From Methylobacterium isbiliense (GTDB lineage Bacteria > Pseudomonadota > Alphaproteobacteria > Rhizobiales > Beijerinckiaceae), in the NCBI RefSeq assembly GCF_022179325.1, contig NZ_BPQQ01000022.1, forward strand, positions 124,001 through 188,000: DNA of 64,000 nucleotides, in the 5' to 3' direction. Under the pieces are notes generated by a model. That model had not been told where the DNA came from. It saw only the letters and a list, made by a program, of their open reading frames with translations, and made no database searches. Shown piece after piece: positions 61,756 through 64,000 of this stretch. Each line of letters opens with the position of its first letter. Position 1 is the stretch's first letter. Position numbers and translations under genes: made by a program.

Positions 61756-62166
61756 TCAGGCCTTCAGGATGTCGATGGTGCGGGAGATCATGCGGCGGGC
61801 GGTCGAGATCATGTTGAGGTTGGCCTCGTAGCTGCGCTGGGCCTCGCGCATGTCCACGGTCTCGACGAGCAGGTTGACGTTGGGCAGCCGCACCTCGCCG
61901 CGGGCATCCGCGGCCGGGTTGCCGGGATCGTGCTTGGTGCGGAAGGGCGTCGCGTCGCGGCGCACCCGCCCGAGATCGACGACGCTGGCGTCGAGCTCCC
62001 GGTCGAGGCGCTGGGAGAAGGTCGGCACCTTGCGCCGGTAGGGCTCGGCCGCCGCGCTCTTCGGCTCGGAATCGGCGTTGGCGATGTTCTCCGAGATCAC
62101 CCGCATCCGCCCGGACTGCGCGCGCAGGCCCGAGGCCGCGATGCCGATCGCCTTCATGAAATCCAC
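61756..62166 (-). CDS. flgC: Flagellar rod protein FlgC
   Basis: This 136-residue proximal-rod protein starts MDFMKAIGIAASGLRAQSGR with RVISENIANADSE, the common rod/hook N-terminal motif. It ends VETVDMREAQRSYEANLNMI and the C-terminal rod helix. A second Met (MKAIG) is an alternative start. Confidence 0.96.
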   Translation of the reverse strand: MDFMKAIGIAASGLRAQSGRMRVISENIANADSEPKSAAAEPYRRKVPTFSQRLDRELDASVVDLGRVRRDATPFRTKHDPGNPAADARGEVRLPNVNLLVETVDMREAQRSYEANLNMISTARRMISRTIDILKA

Positions 62167-62214
62167 GGCGCCCTCCCCTCAAACCGGACCGCTGAGCATG
62201 GCGGCGAACGACGG

Positions 62215-62619
62215 TCAGCGGCCGACCGCCGTGCGCAGCATCTGCAGGCTCTTCTGGTAGAGCGAGGCGGCGAGCTGGTAGTCCGCCTGGTTCTCGGAGG
62301 CCTTGAGCATCTCGTCCTCCAGGCTGACCGCGTTGCCGCTCGGCACCACGTCGAAGCGGGTGCGCTGGCGCTCCTCCGTGGGGCTGCCCGCGCCGCTGCC
62401 GGCGAGGTGCAGCGGGTTCGTCTGCGTGATGCCGAAGCCCGCGGGCAGCGCCGCCGCGAGGCTGCCGTCCGGCCGGAAGGCCGGGGCCTTGAGGTCCCGG
62501 GCGCGGAAGCCCGGCGTGTTGGCGTTGGCGACATTCTCGGCCAGCACCTTCTGGCGCGTCTGGTTCCACTGCATGCGGTTGCGCAGCATGCTCACGAGCG
62601 GGAGATCGGCGACGGGCAC
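62215..62619 (-). CDS. flgB: Flagellar rod protein FlgB
   Basis: This 134-residue rod protein has SMLRNRMQWNQTRQKVLAENVANANTPGFRARDLK in blocks and ends YQLAASLYQKSLQMLRTAVGR. The GTG at 62619 follows AAGG and places the CtrA-type box about 64-78 nt upstream, matching fliF and flhA; a TTG at 62664 would put the start inside the palindrome. It is the first gene of the six-gene unit. Confidence 0.93.
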   Translation of the reverse strand: MPVADLPLVSMLRNRMQWNQTRQKVLAENVANANTPGFRARDLKAPAFRPDGSLAAALPAGFGITQTNPLHLAGSGAGSPTEERQRTRFDVVPSGNAVSLEDEMLKASENQADYQLAASLYQKSLQMLRTAVGR

Positions 62620-62657
62620 GGGAGCGGCCTTGCAGTTCGACCGCCGCGGCGGCGGGA

Positions 62658-62674
62658 CCGGCAAAAAATGCCGG
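62658..62674 (-). promoter_or_regulatory. Palindrome GGCA-N5-TGCC upstream of flgB
   Basis: CCGGCA-AAAAA-TGCCGG with core 62660-62672, about 40-53 nt before the flgB start. It shares its core with the flhA and fliF palindromes. Confidence 0.65.
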
Positions 62675-62682
62675 GTTCTTGG

Positions 62683-62697
62683 TTAAGGGGCGGTTAA
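62683..62697 (-). promoter_or_regulatory. CtrA box upstream of flgB
   Basis: TTAA-GGGGCGG-TTAA is a perfect match to the CtrA consensus TTAA-N7-TTAA, 10 bp beyond the palindrome core. It also lies in the 213-bp divergent space shared with fliO. Confidence 0.8.
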
Positions 62698-62832
62698 ACC
62701 GGGCGGGTGCGCCCGCCGGCGGCGCGGCCCGGCCCATGATGTTGTTAAGATGCCGTCATTCGCCCTGCGCACGCGCCGGAACCCCGTGTTACATACGCTC
62801 CATGTCGCGTCGGTGCCGCGGGCACCCTACTC

Positions 62833-64000
62833 GTGAGAGACCGTGCATTGCTCTCCTCGCTCTTCGGGACGGACGGTTCGCCCCTGATGTCCTATCTCGT
62901 CGTCTTCCTGATCATGGTCGTCCTGCTCAGCGCCTTCGCCTTCGGGGCCAAGCGCTTCGCCCGCGGACGCCTGAGCCTGAGCAGCGGGGGCGGTCAGCGC
63001 GGGCGCCAGCCGCGGCTCGGCATCGTCGACATCTACGAGCTCGACCGGCAGCGCCAGCTCATCCTGCTGCGGCGGGACAACGTCGAGCACCTCCTGCTCG
63101 TGGGCGGGCCGAACGACGTCGTGGTGGAGCGCAACATCGTGCGCGTGGCGGGGGCCCGCCTGCCCGCGGAGGCGGACGAGCGCGACGAGGCGCAGCCCGA
63201 GCCGCCGCTGCCGCTGCCTGCCGAGGCGGAGCCGCCCTCGCTGCCGCCGCCGCTGCCGCCCTTCCCGCCGCCGCCCTTCTCCCAGCCGCCCTTGCCGCAG
63301 CCGGCGGCCGCCCCCGAGCCCACCTTCACCTTCCCGCCGCCCCCCGCGGCTCCACCGCCGCCCGCGCCCGAGCCGCCCGCGGAGCCGGTGCGGCCCGCCG
63401 CCCCGGCGCGCGGCGCTGCGCGCTTCAACGCCTCGCGGCGGGTCGAGCCGCCGAGCCTGCGCACCGCCCGCCAGACCCCCCCACCCCTGGAGATGCCGTC
63501 TCCCGGCATCCCGTCTTCCGATCTGCCGGCTCCGGACGCACCGGCCCCCGCGCCGGCCGGAACCAGAGGGGCCGAGCCGCGCCTGGTCGATGCGGCGATC
63601 CTCAACGACATGGCGCGCCAGCTCGAAGAGGCCCTGCGGCGGCCCTCCTCGGCCGTGGCCCCGGCGCCGCGTGCACCGGAGGTGCCGGTGATGGAGCGCC
63701 CGCCTGCGCCCGAGCCCGACTTCTCGGTCCTCGCCTCCACGCCGGCGCCCGAACCGGAGCCTCCGCCGCCACCCCCGCCGCCGGCGCCGGAGCCGGAAGC
63801 GGTCATGCCGCCAGCCCCGGAACCGGTGCCCACGCCCGTTCCGGAGCCCGTCCCTGAACCCGCACCGCCGGAACCTGCGCCGGAGCCGGAGCCCGTCGTG
63901 CCGCCCGCCCCGGCGCCGGTCGCGGAGGCGCCGCCGCCCGAACCCGTCCCGGTGGTGTTCGAGCCCCCGGCGCCCGAGCCTGCGCCGCCGGCCCCCGAGC
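62833..64000 (+). CDS. fliO: FliO-like flagellar export protein with long proline-rich tail (3' end beyond window)
   Basis: The visible 389 residues start at a GTG (VRDRALLSSLFGTDGSPLMS), then one membrane helix (YLVVFLIMVVLLSAFAFG) and a compact FliO domain (QPRLGIVDIYELDRQRQLIL, RRDNVEHLLLVGGPNDVVVE). FliO helps assemble the FliPQR gate. From about residue 110 to the window edge the protein is almost wholly Pro/Ala/Glu with PEP-like runs, broken by LVDAAILNDMARQLEEALRR near residue 255. This tail is far longer than in enterobacterial FliO. An ATG at 62887 is an alternative start. No stop is reached. Confidence 0.82.
   Translation, partial: MRDRALLSSLFGTDGSPLMSYLVVFLIMVVLLSAFAFGAKRFARGRLSLSSGGGQRGRQPRLGIVDIYELDRQRQLILLRRDNVEHLLLVGGPNDVVVERNIVRVAGARLPAEADERDEAQPEPPLPLPAEAEPPSLPPPLPPFPPPPFSQPPLPQPAAAPEPTFTFPPPPAAPPPPAPEPPAEPVRPAAPARGAARFNASRRVEPPSLRTARQTPPPLEMPSPGIPSSDLPAPDAPAPAPAGTRGAEPRLVDAAILNDMARQLEEALRRPSSAVAPAPRAPEVPVMERPPAPEPDFSVLASTPAPEPEPPPPPPPPAPEPEAVMPPAPEPVPTPVPEPVPEPAPPEPAPEPEPVVPPAPAPVAEAPPPEPVPVVFEPPAPEPAPPAPE

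Noticed and set aside
1-64000. tRNA, rRNA, integrase or transposase genes
   Set aside because: None could be recognised on either strand; repeats present are not linked to mobility genes.

Overview
The window comes from a very GC-rich alphaproteobacterium of the Hyphomicrobiales, most likely a Methylobacterium or Methylorubrum relative. The main evidence is a divergent pair for the ethylmalonyl-CoA pathway (ethylmalonyl-CoA mutase and crotonyl-CoA carboxylase/reductase). It is supported by a CckA-type hybrid kinase and by a fliF-fliG-fliH-fliN-flbD operon ordered as in Caulobacter. I see no rRNA, tRNA, CRISPR array, prophage or transposase gene. The species is inference; the family calls come from motifs in the translations.

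Layout. 1-4.2 kb (minus): molybdenum-cofactor operon with two MoeA-type proteins, MobB and a MoeA fused to a periplasmic-binding-like domain. 4.3-9.3 kb: Mn catalase, a WD40-cytochrome c fusion with a small esterase, an osmoprotectant-type binding protein, a single-domain response regulator and a zinc-ribbon protein. 9.4-15.6 kb: yraN, rsmI, a catalase-fold protein lacking the expected distal histidine, an LpoA-like lipoprotein, hemW and small genes. 15.8-20.3 kb: a secreted caspase-like protein and a large hybrid histidine kinase. 20.4-22.9 kb: a TctC-type receptor and divergent LysR regulator between two diverged copies of an 84-bp segment. 23.0-27.5 kb: rpoZ, rsh, pyrE and a NYN-domain protein. 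27.4-30.1 kb: surface-polysaccharide genes and DinB. 30.2-33.8 kb: ecm and ccr. 34-39 kb: DoxX, leuD, a lytic transglycosylase, an MFS carrier, a membrane protein and a truncated globin.

From 39 kb on, flagellar genes dominate in three transcription units: flhA; fliF-fliG-fliH-fliN-flbD; and flgB-flgC-fliE-fliQ-fliR-flhB, with fliO divergent from flgB. Interspersed are a stress-protein pair, a chemoreceptor gene broken by an in-frame amber codon and preceded by an orphan TRAP receptor, an aminotransferase, a YkgJ-type protein, a patatin with a MarR regulator, and cckA.

The most notable regulatory signal is shared by all three minus-strand flagellar units. Each has a 13-bp inverted repeat, GGCA-N5-TGCC, then 9-10 bp, then a CtrA-type box TTAA-N7-TTAA (one copy TGAA, one TTAG), placed about 50-80 nt before the start codon. 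CckA, the kinase that feeds CtrA in related bacteria, and FlbD, the flagellar enhancer-binding protein, are both encoded here. The arrangement suggests that the window holds both regulators and targets of one motility circuit.
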